The notes under the pieces: model-generated
Told to the model about the DNA's origin: nothing
What the model saw: the letters and a program-made list of their open reading frames with translations, nothing else
Databases searched by the model: none
Shown: in pieces, positions 1-6,631 of the stretch
How positions within the stretch are numbered: the stretch's first letter is position 1
Layout of the letters: each line of letters opens with the position of its first letter
Position numbers and translations under genes: made by a program
Source: Candidatus Avelusimicrobium excrementipullorum
GTDB lineage: Bacteria; Elusimicrobiota; Elusimicrobia; Elusimicrobiales; Elusimicrobiaceae
Assembly: GCA_019120455.1 (NCBI GenBank)
Contig: DWVB01000003.1
Location: forward strand, 1 to 45,128
DNA length: 45,128 bases
Direction of reading: 5' to 3'

Positions 1-2
1 CG

Positions 3-845
3 GCAGAGCTGTACGCCAAGCTGGAAATGTTCAACCCCTACAGCGTCAAAGACCGCCCCGCGCTGGCTATGCTGCAAGCCGCCGAAAAAAGCGGCCTGCT
101 GCATAAAGGCGACACCATTGTGGAACCCACCAGCGGCAACACGGGCATTGCGCTGGCTTTTCTCTGCGCGGTCAAGGGGTATCACATGATTTTGGTCATG
201 CCGGAAAACATGAGCCCCGAACGCGTCAAACTCGTGCGCGCGCTGGGCGCGCGGGTGGAACTGACGCCTGCGGTGCAAGGCATGAAAGGGGCCATAGCCA
301 AAGCGCAGGAACTGTTAAAACAAATCCCCAACGCCTATTCGCCCAATCAGTTTGACAACCCTAATAATCCCGCCGCGCACGCCCAAACGGGCCGCGAAAT
401 AGACGAAGCGCTGGACGGCAAAGCGGATATTTTTGTGGCCGGCGTGGGTACGGGCGGCACGATTACGGGCGTAGGACGGTATTTAAAAAAGAAAAACCCC
501 AAAGCCCAAATCATCGCCGTGGAGCCGGCGGACTCGGCCGTTTTGGAAGGCAAACCCGCAGGTGCGCATAAAATACAGGGCATCGGCGCAGGCTTTGTAC
601 CGGCTATTTTGGACCGCAGCGTGATAGACGAAATTATCCCCGTCACCAACGAGCAGGCCGCGGAAACGGCCCGCCGCCTGGCCAAAGAAGAAGGTATTTT
701 GGCCGGTATCAGTTCCGGCGCGGCCATGTATGCGGCCCTGCAGGCGGCGCGACGCCCCGAAAACGCGGGCAAAAATATCGTGGTGTTGCTGCCGGACACG
801 GGAGAGCGGTATTTGAGCACGTGGGTATTTGACGGGGCCTCTTAA
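3..845 (+). CDS. cysK: Cysteine synthase (O-acetylserine sulfhydrylase), 5' end cut by window
   Basis: PLP enzyme that makes L-cysteine from O-acetylserine and sulfide in the cytosol. The frame is open from base 3, so the first 30 or so residues lie outside the window. Visible motifs: NPYSVKDR with the Schiff-base lysine, [10 protein letters not shown] (substrate-binding loop), [12 protein letters not shown] (phosphate cradle), GISSGAA (Ser near the pyridine nitrogen) and the C-terminal [10 protein letters not shown]. The residues before the lysine read FNPYSVKDR rather than the common NPGGSVKDR, a small variant. CysM or a cystathionine beta-synthase-like enzyme is possible, but the C-terminus is CysK-like. 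A cysteine desulfidase lies elsewhere in the window (35879-37168). Its own terminator follows directly. Confidence 0.93.
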   Translation, partial: AELYAKLEMFNPYSVKDRPALAMLQAAEKSGLLHKGDTIVEPTSGNTGIALAFLCAVKGYHMILVMPENMSPERVKLVRALGARVELTPAVQGMKGAIAKAQELLKQIPNAYSPNQFDNPNNPAAHAQTGREIDEALDGKADIFVAGVGTGGTITGVGRYLKKKNPKAQIIAVEPADSAVLEGKPAGAHKIQGIGAGFVPAILDRSVIDEIIPVTNEQAAETARRLAKEEGILAGISSGAAMYAALQAARRPENAGKNIVVLLPDTGERYLSTWVFDGAS

Positions 846-859
846 CAGAGGCCTTTTTT
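836..859 (+). terminator. Intrinsic terminator of cysK, overlapping the stop codon
   Basis: GGCCTC (836-841) pairs with GAGGCC (848-853), followed by six T. The TAA stop codon lies in the loop, so the stem is partly coding. Confidence 0.85.
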
Positions 860-888
860 ATAACGCGCGCCCTTTTTCCCGCCCAAAA

Positions 889-897
889 TGCTAGACT
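889..897 (+). promoter_or_regulatory. Extended -10 promoter, leaderless start
   Basis: TGCTAGACT lies 6 nt before the ATG at 904, with no Shine-Dalgarno sequence between. It matches TGCTAGAAT elements at 15339, 22812 and 37888. Transcription would begin at or within a base or two of the ATG. Confidence 0.6.
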
Positions 898-903
898 GGT
901 TAC

Positions 904-1698
904 ATGAAAACATATGCTTTGGCGGCCGTCTGCTTTTTGCTGGCGGGTACGCCGCAGGTGCTGGCGCAGGACGAAATTGTGATTGAAATGACGGGGGACG
1001 CTACCGCCGCGGAGCAGGCCTCCCTCTGGGACTTTAACGCCCCGCAGCTCACGCGCCGCCTGCGCGGCAAAACACGCGAACAGGTGCTTTATGCCGTGCC
1101 CGTCGTATCCGACAAAGACCGCATTGTGCGCGGCGGCGGCAAAGAATATGCCCTGGTGGAATATTACAGCGGGGGCGAGTTCCGCAAATTCCTGTTTAAA
1201 GCCGAAAGCCCGCAAACATTTGTAGCCGCGGCGGCCACGGCGGCCGACGTCTTGGCGGTCAATAAAAAATACGGGGTGAACATCGGGCTGCCCCGCAGAG
1301 CATTTGAAAATTTTTATGAAGGGAAAATCTCTGCACAGGGCGCCGACGTATTGCCGGAGGGCGCCCTGCTGTACCAACTGCTTTACCAAGACATCAATAC
1401 CCCCACCCCCATCAACCGCTGGTTTCTGTTTGAAAAAGACGAATTGACGCGCACCTTTGAAAACGAAACGGATAAAAACGCCTATTTGGACGGACTGAAA
1501 AAGCAGACCGAAGAAGCCGCCGAAGCGCAGCGTCAGGCGCAGGAAAAAGCCGCCGCCGAACGCGCGCAAAACCAAAACCGCACCGTACGCAAAGCGCTCA
1601 TTTCCGGCGGCACTGCATGGGACAGGGCCAATCTGCCCCGCGTGGTTAATCCCAAGCCGCTGCTGCGCAGACAAACGCAGACGCAAGATGAAAAATAA
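904..1698 (+). CDS. Secreted protein of unknown function
   Basis: I do not recognise a family. Residues 1-21 form a typical signal peptide (basic start, hydrophobic core, cleavage near VLA-QDE), so the product is exported, probably to the periplasm. The middle (about 35-195) is a mixed globular region. The end (about 195-235) is a charged Ala/Glu/Gln/Lys helix likely to be coiled coil, followed by a basic tail. There are no cysteines in the mature part, no lipobox and no C-terminal Phe typical of beta-barrels. It appears to be monocistronic: the cysK terminator precedes it and a 77-base gap with a new ribosome-binding site separates it from cls. Confidence 0.7.
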   Translation: MKTYALAAVCFLLAGTPQVLAQDEIVIEMTGDATAAEQASLWDFNAPQLTRRLRGKTREQVLYAVPVVSDKDRIVRGGGKEYALVEYYSGGEFRKFLFKAESPQTFVAAAATAADVLAVNKKYGVNIGLPRRAFENFYEGKISAQGADVLPEGALLYQLLYQDINTPTPINRWFLFEKDELTRTFENETDKNAYLDGLKKQTEEAAEAQRQAQEKAAAERAQNQNRTVRKALISGGTAWDRANLPRVVNPKPLLRRQTQTQDEK

Positions 1699-1775
1699 AT
1701 TTTCCTAACCCGAAAAAAGCCGGACAAGCGTTTGAAAAATAATTTACAGTATCGGAAAACGGAGAAAGAGAATTT

Positions 1776-3206
1776 ATGAATATCTTTTCACTGACTTTAG
1801 CCGGCGTTTTCGTTGTTACCATGCAAATTGTGGTGACGGTGCATATTATGCTGCACAAAGACGATGTGCCCAGCGCCATCGGCTGGACGGGCCTGGTGTG
1901 GCTGGCCCCCGTCATCGGGTGTGTGGCTTATATTATACTGGGTATCAACCGCGTGCGGCGCAAAGCCCTGCGCCTGCACAACCACGGCACGGATATTTTT
2001 ACGCTGACGGGCAAGACCGCCGAAGAAATAGAAAAAGAAGTCCCCGCCTCTCTGCTGCAGCTGCTGCGCCTGGGATACAAAGTGCACCCCCAGCATTTGG
2101 CGCTGGGCAATTCCGTCCGGCCGCTGATTAACGGAGACGAAGCCTATCCGCTGATGTGCGCCGCCATAGCGGGCGCAAAAAAACAGGTGCTTATCGCCAG
2201 TTATATCTTTAACAATGACAAAGCGGGCAAAATGTTTCTCCCCGCGCTGAAACAGGCCGTAAAAAACGGGGCGGACGTGCGCATGCTTATTGACGGCGTG
2301 GGGCTCAACTACAGCCGGCCCAATATCGCCGCGGCGGTCAAAAAAATCAAAGGCGTAAAATTTTCCGTTTTTCTGCCCAGCAAAAGCCCCGTCAATCTGC
2401 CCTTTGTCAATCTGCGCAATCACCGCAAAATCATGATTATTGACGGGGAAACGGCCTTCTTCGGCGGCATGAATGTGGCCGAAGGCAATTTGGTCGTCCA
2501 AAAACCCAAAGACCCCATACAGGACGTTACGTTTGAAGTAAAAGGCCCCGTCATCAACCAAATGATACGCCTGTTTGAAGAAGACTGGATTTTCTCCGGC
2601 AAAAAAGCCTTTATGCCCGCTTCCGTGCGCAGCTCCAAGGGCGCTCCCATGCCCGGGCTGACACCCGCGCGCATTATACCCGACGGGCCGGACGGCGATT
2701 ACGGCAAAATAGAACGCCTCTGCCTGGGCGCGCTGGCCTGCGCGCAAAAAACGGCCAGTATCGTCACCCCGTATTTCCTGCCGGAAAACGATATGCTCTC
2801 CGCGCTGGAAACGGCCGCCATGCGCGGGGTGGACGTGGAAATTATCCTGCCGCAGAAAAGCAATATTTTCGGCATGGACTGGGCCATGCAGGCCAATTTC
2901 CGCCGCCTGCTGTCCAAGGGCGTTAAAATTTACCGCACCGAGCCGCCGTTTGACCACAGCAAGCTGTTTTTAGTGGATGAAGTGTGGCTGTTTGCCGGCT
3001 CGGCCAACTGGGACGTGCGCAGTTTTAAACTGAACTTTGAAAGCAATATGGAATGCTTTGACCCCGCCCTGGCCAAACAGGTGCGCCAAGTCATAGAACA
3101 CAAAAAGCAAAAGTCCGTACGCGTGCCGTATGAAAAACACCTGCGCCCGCCGCTTTTGCGCACCCTGCGCGACAATGCGTTTAGACTGCTGACGCCGTAT
3201 TATTAA
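1776..3206 (+). CDS. cls: Cardiolipin synthase (phospholipase D family)
   Basis: Makes cardiolipin at the inner membrane, in most bacteria by condensing two phosphatidylglycerols. Two N-terminal membrane segments (about residues 3-25 and 36-56) form the PLDc_N anchor. Two PLD catalytic motifs follow: NHRKIMIID with His216/Lys218/Asp223, and DHSKLFLVD with His394/Lys396/Asp401. Both HKD sets are intact and the 476-aa length is normal for Cls. The ATG at 1776 follows GGAGAAAG at a usable spacing. The next gene starts 2 bases after the stop, so the two are co-transcribed; an EEP-fold gene also neighbours clsB (as ybhP) in E. coli. Confidence 0.93.
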   Translation: MNIFSLTLAGVFVVTMQIVVTVHIMLHKDDVPSAIGWTGLVWLAPVIGCVAYIILGINRVRRKALRLHNHGTDIFTLTGKTAEEIEKEVPASLLQLLRLGYKVHPQHLALGNSVRPLINGDEAYPLMCAAIAGAKKQVLIASYIFNNDKAGKMFLPALKQAVKNGADVRMLIDGVGLNYSRPNIAAAVKKIKGVKFSVFLPSKSPVNLPFVNLRNHRKIMIIDGETAFFGGMNVAEGNLVVQKPKDPIQDVTFEVKGPVINQMIRLFEEDWIFSGKKAFMPASVRSSKGAPMPGLTPARIIPDGPDGDYGKIERLCLGALACAQKTASIVTPYFLPENDMLSALETAAMRGVDVEIILPQKSNIFGMDWAMQANFRRLLSKGVKIYRTEPPFDHSKLFLVDEVWLFAGSANWDVRSFKLNFESNMECFDPALAKQVRQVIEHKKQKSVRVPYEKHLRPPLLRTLRDNAFRLLTPYY

Positions 3207-3208
3207 TT

Positions 3209-3949
3209 ATGAAAAATCCGCTTCTGCCCGACACCCCGCTTATCAACACCGGCCCCGCCCCTTCCCTGGAGCGTCTGCCGCGCACGTTTCGCCTGAGCGT
3301 GTGGAACTGGCACAAATGCAAGCATACGGATTGGAAGCGGGATTTTTTAGACCTGTGCGCACACAGTGATTTGTTTTTGGCGCAGGAAGCGCGCCTGGGC
3401 TCCGCCTGCGCCGAAGCCGTCGGCCAAAGCGGTCTGAACTGGAATGCCGCCATCAGTTTTTTGTCACCGCGCGCCAAAATCCCCACCGGCATTGCCGCCG
3501 GCTGCCGCGCGCCGGCCGCCGATATTTTATTTAACGCCAGCGTATGCGAACCTTTGTTGCATATACCCAAAATGACCATGCGTCTGATTTACCCGCTGGC
3601 CGACACACGCCTGCTGGTGGTTAATTTGCACGCCATTAATTTTACGGGCATCGGTCCTTTTAAACGAACCCTGCAAAACGCCGCAGAACTGCTGGCCCGC
3701 TTTGACGGCCCCGTCATTGTGGCGGGTGATTTTAACGTATGGAGCCAAAAACGCCATCACGAACTGCTTCTGACGGCACAAAAGCTGGGCCTGCGGGAAA
3801 TCATTTTTACCCCCGATCTGCGCACGCGGTACTTCCGCCGGACAGTGGACTATATTTTTGTGCGCGGGCTGGAAGTGATGGAATCCTCGGTGCCGGAAAT
3901 AGATTCTTCCGACCACCGCCCGCTTACCGCCGTACTGCGCCTGCCCTGA
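3209..3949 (+). CDS. Endonuclease/exonuclease/phosphatase (EEP) family protein
   Basis: Belongs to the DNase I/EEP fold of Mg-dependent phosphodiesterases. Visible elements in order: SVWNWH, LAQEARL (metal-binding Glu), VVNLHAINF, VAGDFNVW (Asp/Asn pair), RTVDYIFV and SSDHRPL (terminal Asp-His). All usual catalytic positions are present in 246 residues. No signal peptide is evident. The substrate cannot be read from sequence: members cut DNA, RNA, phosphoinositides or sphingomyelin. Coupling with cls (2-nt gap) parallels E. coli ybhP-clsB, which hints at a phospholipid or envelope role; that is inference. Confidence 0.85.
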   Translation: MKNPLLPDTPLINTGPAPSLERLPRTFRLSVWNWHKCKHTDWKRDFLDLCAHSDLFLAQEARLGSACAEAVGQSGLNWNAAISFLSPRAKIPTGIAAGCRAPAADILFNASVCEPLLHIPKMTMRLIYPLADTRLLVVNLHAINFTGIGPFKRTLQNAAELLARFDGPVIVAGDFNVWSQKRHHELLLTAQKLGLREIIFTPDLRTRYFRRTVDYIFVRGLEVMESSVPEIDSSDHRPLTAVLRLP

Positions 3950-3966
3950 CTGGCAGACAAACAGCC

Positions 3967-4017
3967 CAAATTTACGAAATTGTTTGCATCTCTCGGGCCA
4001 TGCAACTGAAAAAGCCG
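3967..4017 (+). repeat. Truncated copy of the 102-nt hairpin repeat plus 22-bp spacer motif
   Basis: CAAATTTACGAAAT (3967-3980) is identical to the right arm of the complete repeat at 4256-4357, but no left arm exists because the EEP gene ends just upstream. It is followed by the conserved block GGCCATGCAACTGAAAAAGC at 3996, which recurs at 4196 and 4373. Confidence 0.8.
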
Positions 4018-4068
4018 GTTTTGTTTATGCCGTCCCGCGTTACTAAAACATGTGCGTCCGCTGCCCTG

Positions 4069-4170
4069 ATTTTTCAAATTTGAGCGCTATTTGCGCCGCA
4101 AGTTGCCCCGCAGAATAATGGCAGTTATTTAAGGGGCAAGTCGGCGCGAAGAGGGCCAAATTTGGAAAAT
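4069..4170 (+). repeat. 102-nt structured hairpin repeat, copy A
   Basis: Outer arms ATTTTTCAAATTTG (4069-4082) and CAAATTTGGAAAAT (4157-4170) pair over 14 bp with one G-T wobble. Inside are GCGCCG/CGGCGC (4093-4098 with 4142-4147), TTGCCCC/GGGGCAA (4103-4109 with 4133-4139) and a tip AATAA-TGGCAG-TTATT (4114-4129). Copies at 4256 and 24301 keep the same helices with different bases. No open reading frame or family name can be assigned. Confidence 0.85.
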
Positions 4171-4255
4171 GGTTGGCCCGCACCAGGCCATGCAACTGAA
4201 AAAGCCGTTATCCATGCCGTGCCGCACTGCTGGAAGATATGCATCTACAGGCATG

Positions 4256-4357
4256 ATTTTGTAAATTTGAGGGAATAAGCCCCCGCCAGTTGCGCCGCCG
4301 CGTAATGGCAGTTACGTAAGGCGCAAGACGGGGGGTTAGGGCCCAAATTTACGAAAT
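4256..4357 (+). repeat. 102-nt structured hairpin repeat, copy B
   Basis: Same fold as copy A with substituted pairs: outer arms ATTTTGTAAATTTG (4256-4269) and CAAATTTACGAAAT (4344-4357); a CCCCG/CGGGG stem; TTGCGCC/GGCGCAA; tip CGTAA-TGGCAG-TTACG. A and B lie in tandem with the truncated copy, about 177-200 bp apart, each followed by the same 22-bp block (3996, 4196, 4373). Together they fill 3950-4400, which holds no gene. Confidence 0.85.
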
Positions 4358-4405
4358 TGTTTGTGTCCCTCAGGCCATGCAACTGAAAAAGCCGTTATAT
4401 TAATA

Positions 4406-4414
4406 TGGTAAAAT
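4406..4414 (+). promoter_or_regulatory. Extended -10 promoter of the hydrogenase gene
   Basis: TGGTAAAAT ends 9 nt before the ATG at 4424. The intervening GTAATTAAT has no Shine-Dalgarno, so this is another leaderless-type start. It sits immediately after the last spacer block of the hairpin repeat array. Confidence 0.55.
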
Positions 4415-4423
4415 GTAATTAAT

Positions 4424-5881
4424 ATGAACGATAACAAAGCCATCAGTTTTAAACGCCAAGCCCTCCGCAAAGTCATTGAAACCTTTGACAAGGGCACGCT
4501 GGAAACCGCGGCTTACCGCATTCCTTATGACGTCATTCCGCGCGACGCCAAGCTGGACGTGCGCTGCTGCGTCTATAAGGAACGCGCCGTATTCCGCGCC
4601 CGCACGCTGGCCGCTTTGGGCTGCTCCGTGGAGCAGGACGACGAAGCCACTTCTCTTAATGATTACGCCAAACAGGCCCTTTTGCGCAAAGACACTCCCG
4701 AAGTACCGCTGACCGTTTTGGACATTGCCTGCAAAGGCTGCGTAAAAGCCCGCCATATTGTTACCGAAGCCTGCCAGGGCTGTCTGGCCCGCGCCTGCGA
4801 AACCGCCTGCAAATTCGGCGCGGTGAAAGTGGTCAACGGCAGAAGCCACATTGACCCCGACAAGTGCAAAAACTGCGGCCAGTGCAAAGCCGCCTGCCCC
4901 TACAACGCCATTACTTATGTGCCCGTCCCGTGCGAGCAGTCCTGCCCCGTGGACGCCATACACAAAGGGGAAAACGGTTTTGCGCAGATTGATTTTGACA
5001 AATGTATATCCTGCGGACACTGCATGGACGCCTGCCCGTTCGGCGCCATTATGGAGCGCAGCCAGCTCATTGACATTTTAAGCGCCATGAAAAGCACGCG
5101 CAAAGTCTGCGCCGTGGTGGCCCCGTCCATTGTGGGCCAGTTTAACGCTACCCTGCCGCAGTTGCTGACGGCCATAAAAAAAGCCGGTTTTGACAAAGTA
5201 ACCGAAGTGGCCGAAGGGGCCGACGTAACCACGCGCAACGAGGCCAAAGAACTCATTGAACGCCTGGAACGCGGCGATAAATTTATGACGACGTCCTGCT
5301 GCTCCGCCTGGATACAGGCTGTGCGCAAGCACCTGCCCGCGTTGCAGAAATTTGTGTCCGATACGCACACCCCGATGTCCTACATTGCCGAAATTGAAAA
5401 GAAAAACGGCTATGAAGTGGTGTTTGTCGGGCCCTGCGTTTCCAAACGTGTGGAAGGGCGCGAAGACCCCAATGTGGACTATGTGATGACTTACGAAGAG
5501 CTGGGCGCCCTGCTGGACGCGCGCGGCATCAACCCCGCCGAGTGCGAAGAAACCCCGCTGGATCCCAAAGTATCCGGTGAAGGCCGCTATTACGGCGTCA
5601 CCGGCGGCGTGGCCAAAGCCGTGGAGACGGCCGTCAACGGACACCGTCCCATTAAAATGATGACAATTAACGGCCTGGACAAAAAGTCCATGCTGATGCT
5701 CAACGCCTACGCCAAAGGCGTGGGAGACTTCCAGCTGCTGGAAGTAATGAGCTGCAAAGGCGGCTGTATCGGCGGACCGTGCACGCTGTGCGCGCAGGCC
5801 AAGGTCATTAAACCCATTAAAGACCTGGTGGACGCCAGCCCGCATATAGCTCCCGTCTTTGAGAACAAAGAATCCAAATGA
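4424..5881 (+). CDS. Monomeric [FeFe]-hydrogenase (group B-like)
   Basis: Catalyses reversible H+ reduction to H2, usually with ferredoxin as electron donor. Residues about 100-215 carry cysteine sets for several [4Fe-4S] clusters (CKGC, CQGC..C..C, CKNCGQCKAAC, CEQSC, CISCGHCMDAC). The H-cluster domain follows with L1 TTSCCSAW (289-296), L2 GPCVSKR (about 336) and L3 SCKGGCIGGPC (about 443-453). L1 has Ser where most enzymes have Pro (TSCCP). At 485 aa it lacks an N-terminal NuoG-like extension and has no NADH-binding partner genes beside it. No HydE/F/G maturases lie in the window. A sensory or regulatory member cannot be excluded, but the cluster-rich N-terminus suggests a catalytic one. 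Confidence 0.88.
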   Translation: MNDNKAISFKRQALRKVIETFDKGTLETAAYRIPYDVIPRDAKLDVRCCVYKERAVFRARTLAALGCSVEQDDEATSLNDYAKQALLRKDTPEVPLTVLDIACKGCVKARHIVTEACQGCLARACETACKFGAVKVVNGRSHIDPDKCKNCGQCKAACPYNAITYVPVPCEQSCPVDAIHKGENGFAQIDFDKCISCGHCMDACPFGAIMERSQLIDILSAMKSTRKVCAVVAPSIVGQFNATLPQLLTAIKKAGFDKVTEVAEGADVTTRNEAKELIERLERGDKFMTTSCCSAWIQAVRKHLPALQKFVSDTHTPMSYIAEIEKKNGYEVVFVGPCVSKRVEGREDPNVDYVMTYEELGALLDARGINPAECEETPLDPKVSGEGRYYGVTGGVAKAVETAVNGHRPIKMMTINGLDKKSMLMLNAYAKGVGDFQLLEVMSCKGGCIGGPCTLCAQAKVIKPIKDLVDASPHIAPVFENKESK

Positions 5882-5883
5882 TA

Positions 5884-5910
5884 AAAACCCCCGACTGTGT
5901 CGGGGGTTTT
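5884..5910 (+). terminator. Intrinsic terminator of the hydrogenase gene
   Basis: AAAACCCCCGAC (5884-5895) pairs perfectly with GTCGGGGGTTTT (5899-5910) around a TGT loop, with T-rich 3' side. It starts 2 bases after the stop codon. Confidence 0.92.
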
Positions 5911-5953
5911 CGTAATATGCTTCTTCCTCCGCCTTCCGGCGGACTTTTACAAT

Positions 5954-6012
5954 AAAAAGCCCCCGGGATGAGAGCGCCGGAGGCTTTTTGCCGGACCGTT
6001 AAGAGTCCGGCA
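5954..6012. terminator. Bidirectional terminator-like hairpin plus an adjacent perfect 8-bp hairpin
   Basis: AAAAAGCC at 5954 pairs with GGCTTTTT ending at 5989, around a GC-rich imperfect stem; both strands give a U-tract. Directly beside it TGCCGGAC (5989-5996) pairs with GTCCGGCA (6005-6012). A further TCCGCC/GGCGGA hairpin lies at about 5928-5943. These separate the plus-strand hydrogenase from the minus-strand ncRNA candidates. Confidence 0.65.
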
Positions 6013-6037
6013 GGGGGGATGGGTTAAATCCGTATAC

Positions 6038-6200
6038 AAAAAAGGCAGCGTTTGCTTTAGAAAGCTTTCACCCATTCCAAAACAAAGCTGCCTCTCCATG
6101 TAACGCTTTACACGGAGAAAAACAACTTTGTTTTTAGGTGAAAACTGCTTCCCCTGCGGGAAACTGTCCCCTTGCGGGGCTAAAAACAAAGCGCTAAAAA
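6038..6200 (-). ncRNA. Candidate structured ncRNA, copy 1
   Basis: Read on the minus strand, 5' to 3' in the RNA: P1 CTTTGTTTTTA (6191-6181) pairs perfectly with TAAAAACAAAG (6136-6126) and encloses P2 (CCCC/GGGG, 6168-6179) and P3 (TTCCC/GGGAA, 6149-6162). AGTTTTCACC (6146-6137), between P3 and P1, can pair with GGTGAAAGCT (6072-6063) in the loop of the last hairpin, a pseudoknot. P4 is a 10-bp hairpin TGTAA-AGCG-TTACA with CTCC/GGAG base (6094-6117), abutting P5, AGGCAGC/GCTGCCT (6043-6093), which ends in six U. Copy 2 at 6350-6548 has the same order with compensatory changes. No coding gene follows on this strand, so it looks free-standing. I cannot match it to tmRNA, RNase P, 6S or SRP RNA. 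Confidence 0.7.
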
Positions 6201-6206
6201 ACGGCA

Positions 6207-6212
6207 ATTATA
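6207..6212 (-). promoter_or_regulatory. -10 box for ncRNA copy 1
   Basis: Perfect TATAAT on the minus strand, placing a transcription start near 6200, about 10 nt before helix P1 of the ncRNA. No convincing -35 hexamer is seen. Confidence 0.5.
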
Positions 6213-6349
6213 GGGTACGGCCGAAAACCTCCTTTTATTTTCCCGTACGCGCCGCGGCGGGGATATGGCCGCCGGGCGCGCGGCAAAGGAGCGTAATCTC
6301 TCCTTTACGCTTACGGGGTAATTGTCCAAATACCCCATCCCGAATAAAT
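6213..6349 (-). other. Structured spacer between the two ncRNA candidates
   Basis: No protein-coding signal. Several inverted repeats can be read: GGGGTA/TACCCC (about 6315-6336), AAAGGAG/CTCCTTT (about 6285-6307) which competes with GCGTAA/TTACGC, a GC-rich CGGCGG/CCGCCG hairpin (about 6255-6275) and GTACGG/CCGTAC (about 6214-6248). The mutually exclusive pairings look like a switch or a third degraded RNA copy, but there is no U-tract. Confidence 0.4.
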
Positions 6350-6548
6350 AAAAAAGGCAACGCAACGTTGATGGAGTTATCACGCACCATCAACGGCGTT
6401 GCCTTACTGTGTAATGCTTTACACAGTTAAATAGCTACGCCGTCTTTGGGGTGATAACTTCCGCCTTTTCGGGCGGATGCTCCGCGCGGGGCGCGGACCC
6501 AAAAACAAGCCTATTTAACCTTCTAAATCAAACGAGCTTTTCTGCTCT
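6350..6548 (-). ncRNA. Candidate structured ncRNA, copy 2
   Basis: Same architecture as copy 1. P1 GTTTTTGGG (6506-6498) pairs with CCCAAAGAC (6450-6442). It encloses P2, TCCGCGC-CCC-GCGCGGA (6481-6497), P3, CCGCC/GGCGG (6461-6476), and the strand AGTTATCAC (6459-6451). That strand is exactly complementary to GTGATAACT (6383-6375) in the 12-nt loop of the terminal hairpin. P4 ACTGTGTAA-AGCA-TTACACAGT (6406-6427) abuts P5, a 10-bp plus 9-bp stem (6354-6405) ending in six U. The 5' end is set by a possible promoter at 6555-6584; the conserved core is 6350-6506. The U-tract exists only on the minus strand, which fixes the orientation. Confidence 0.7.
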
Positions 6549-6554
6549 AAAGCC

Positions 6555-6584
6555 ATTATGGCAAAAAGCACACCCAAAAGTAAA
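6555..6584 (-). promoter_or_regulatory. Possible promoter for ncRNA copy 2
   Basis: Minus strand TTTACT (6584-6579), 18 bp, then CATAAT (6560-6555). It overlaps the rpsI terminator. A short GAGC/GCTC hairpin follows at the predicted RNA 5' end. Processing from rpsI read-through is an alternative origin. Confidence 0.4.
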
Positions 6585-6607
6585 CCCCCTTCCGAAGAAG
6601 GGGGTTT
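6582..6607 (-). terminator. Terminator of the rplM-rpsI operon
   Basis: AAACCCCCTT (6582-6591) pairs with AAGGGGGTTT (6598-6607) around a 6-nt loop; on the minus strand it is followed by TTTACTTTT. It lies 25 bases past the rpsI stop. Confidence 0.8.
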
Positions 6608-6631
6608 GTAAAACATGGCCGTACAAAACGC

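Noticed and set aside
1797-2957. 386-residue minus-strand open frame inside cls
   Set aside because: Antisense shadow of a clear PLD-family gene; it follows from high GC at third positions and has no family motif or start signals.
4069-4357. Integron attC sites
   Set aside because: The size fits, but the conserved GTTRRRY/RYYYAAC core sites are missing, no integron integrase is seen, and the helices are perfect rather than bulged as in attC.
3967-4394. CRISPR array
   Set aside because: Only 2.5 units of about 177-200 bp with internal hairpins, no short repeats with unique spacers and no cas genes.
6128-6430. 100-residue plus-strand frame over the ncRNA region
   Set aside because: No ribosome-binding site or family features. 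The region's base pairing on the minus strand explains the sequence better.
6350-6548. tmRNA, RNase P, 6S or SRP RNA at the ncRNA locus
   Set aside because: No tRNA-like ends or tag reading frame, no RNase P P4 consensus, no SRP GGAAGG-AGCA tetraloop region and no single long bulged stem; two tandem terminated copies are also unlike these RNAs.
6038-6548. Riboswitch or retron interpretation
   Set aside because: No gene lies downstream on the minus strand to regulate, and no reverse transcriptase gene is within the window.
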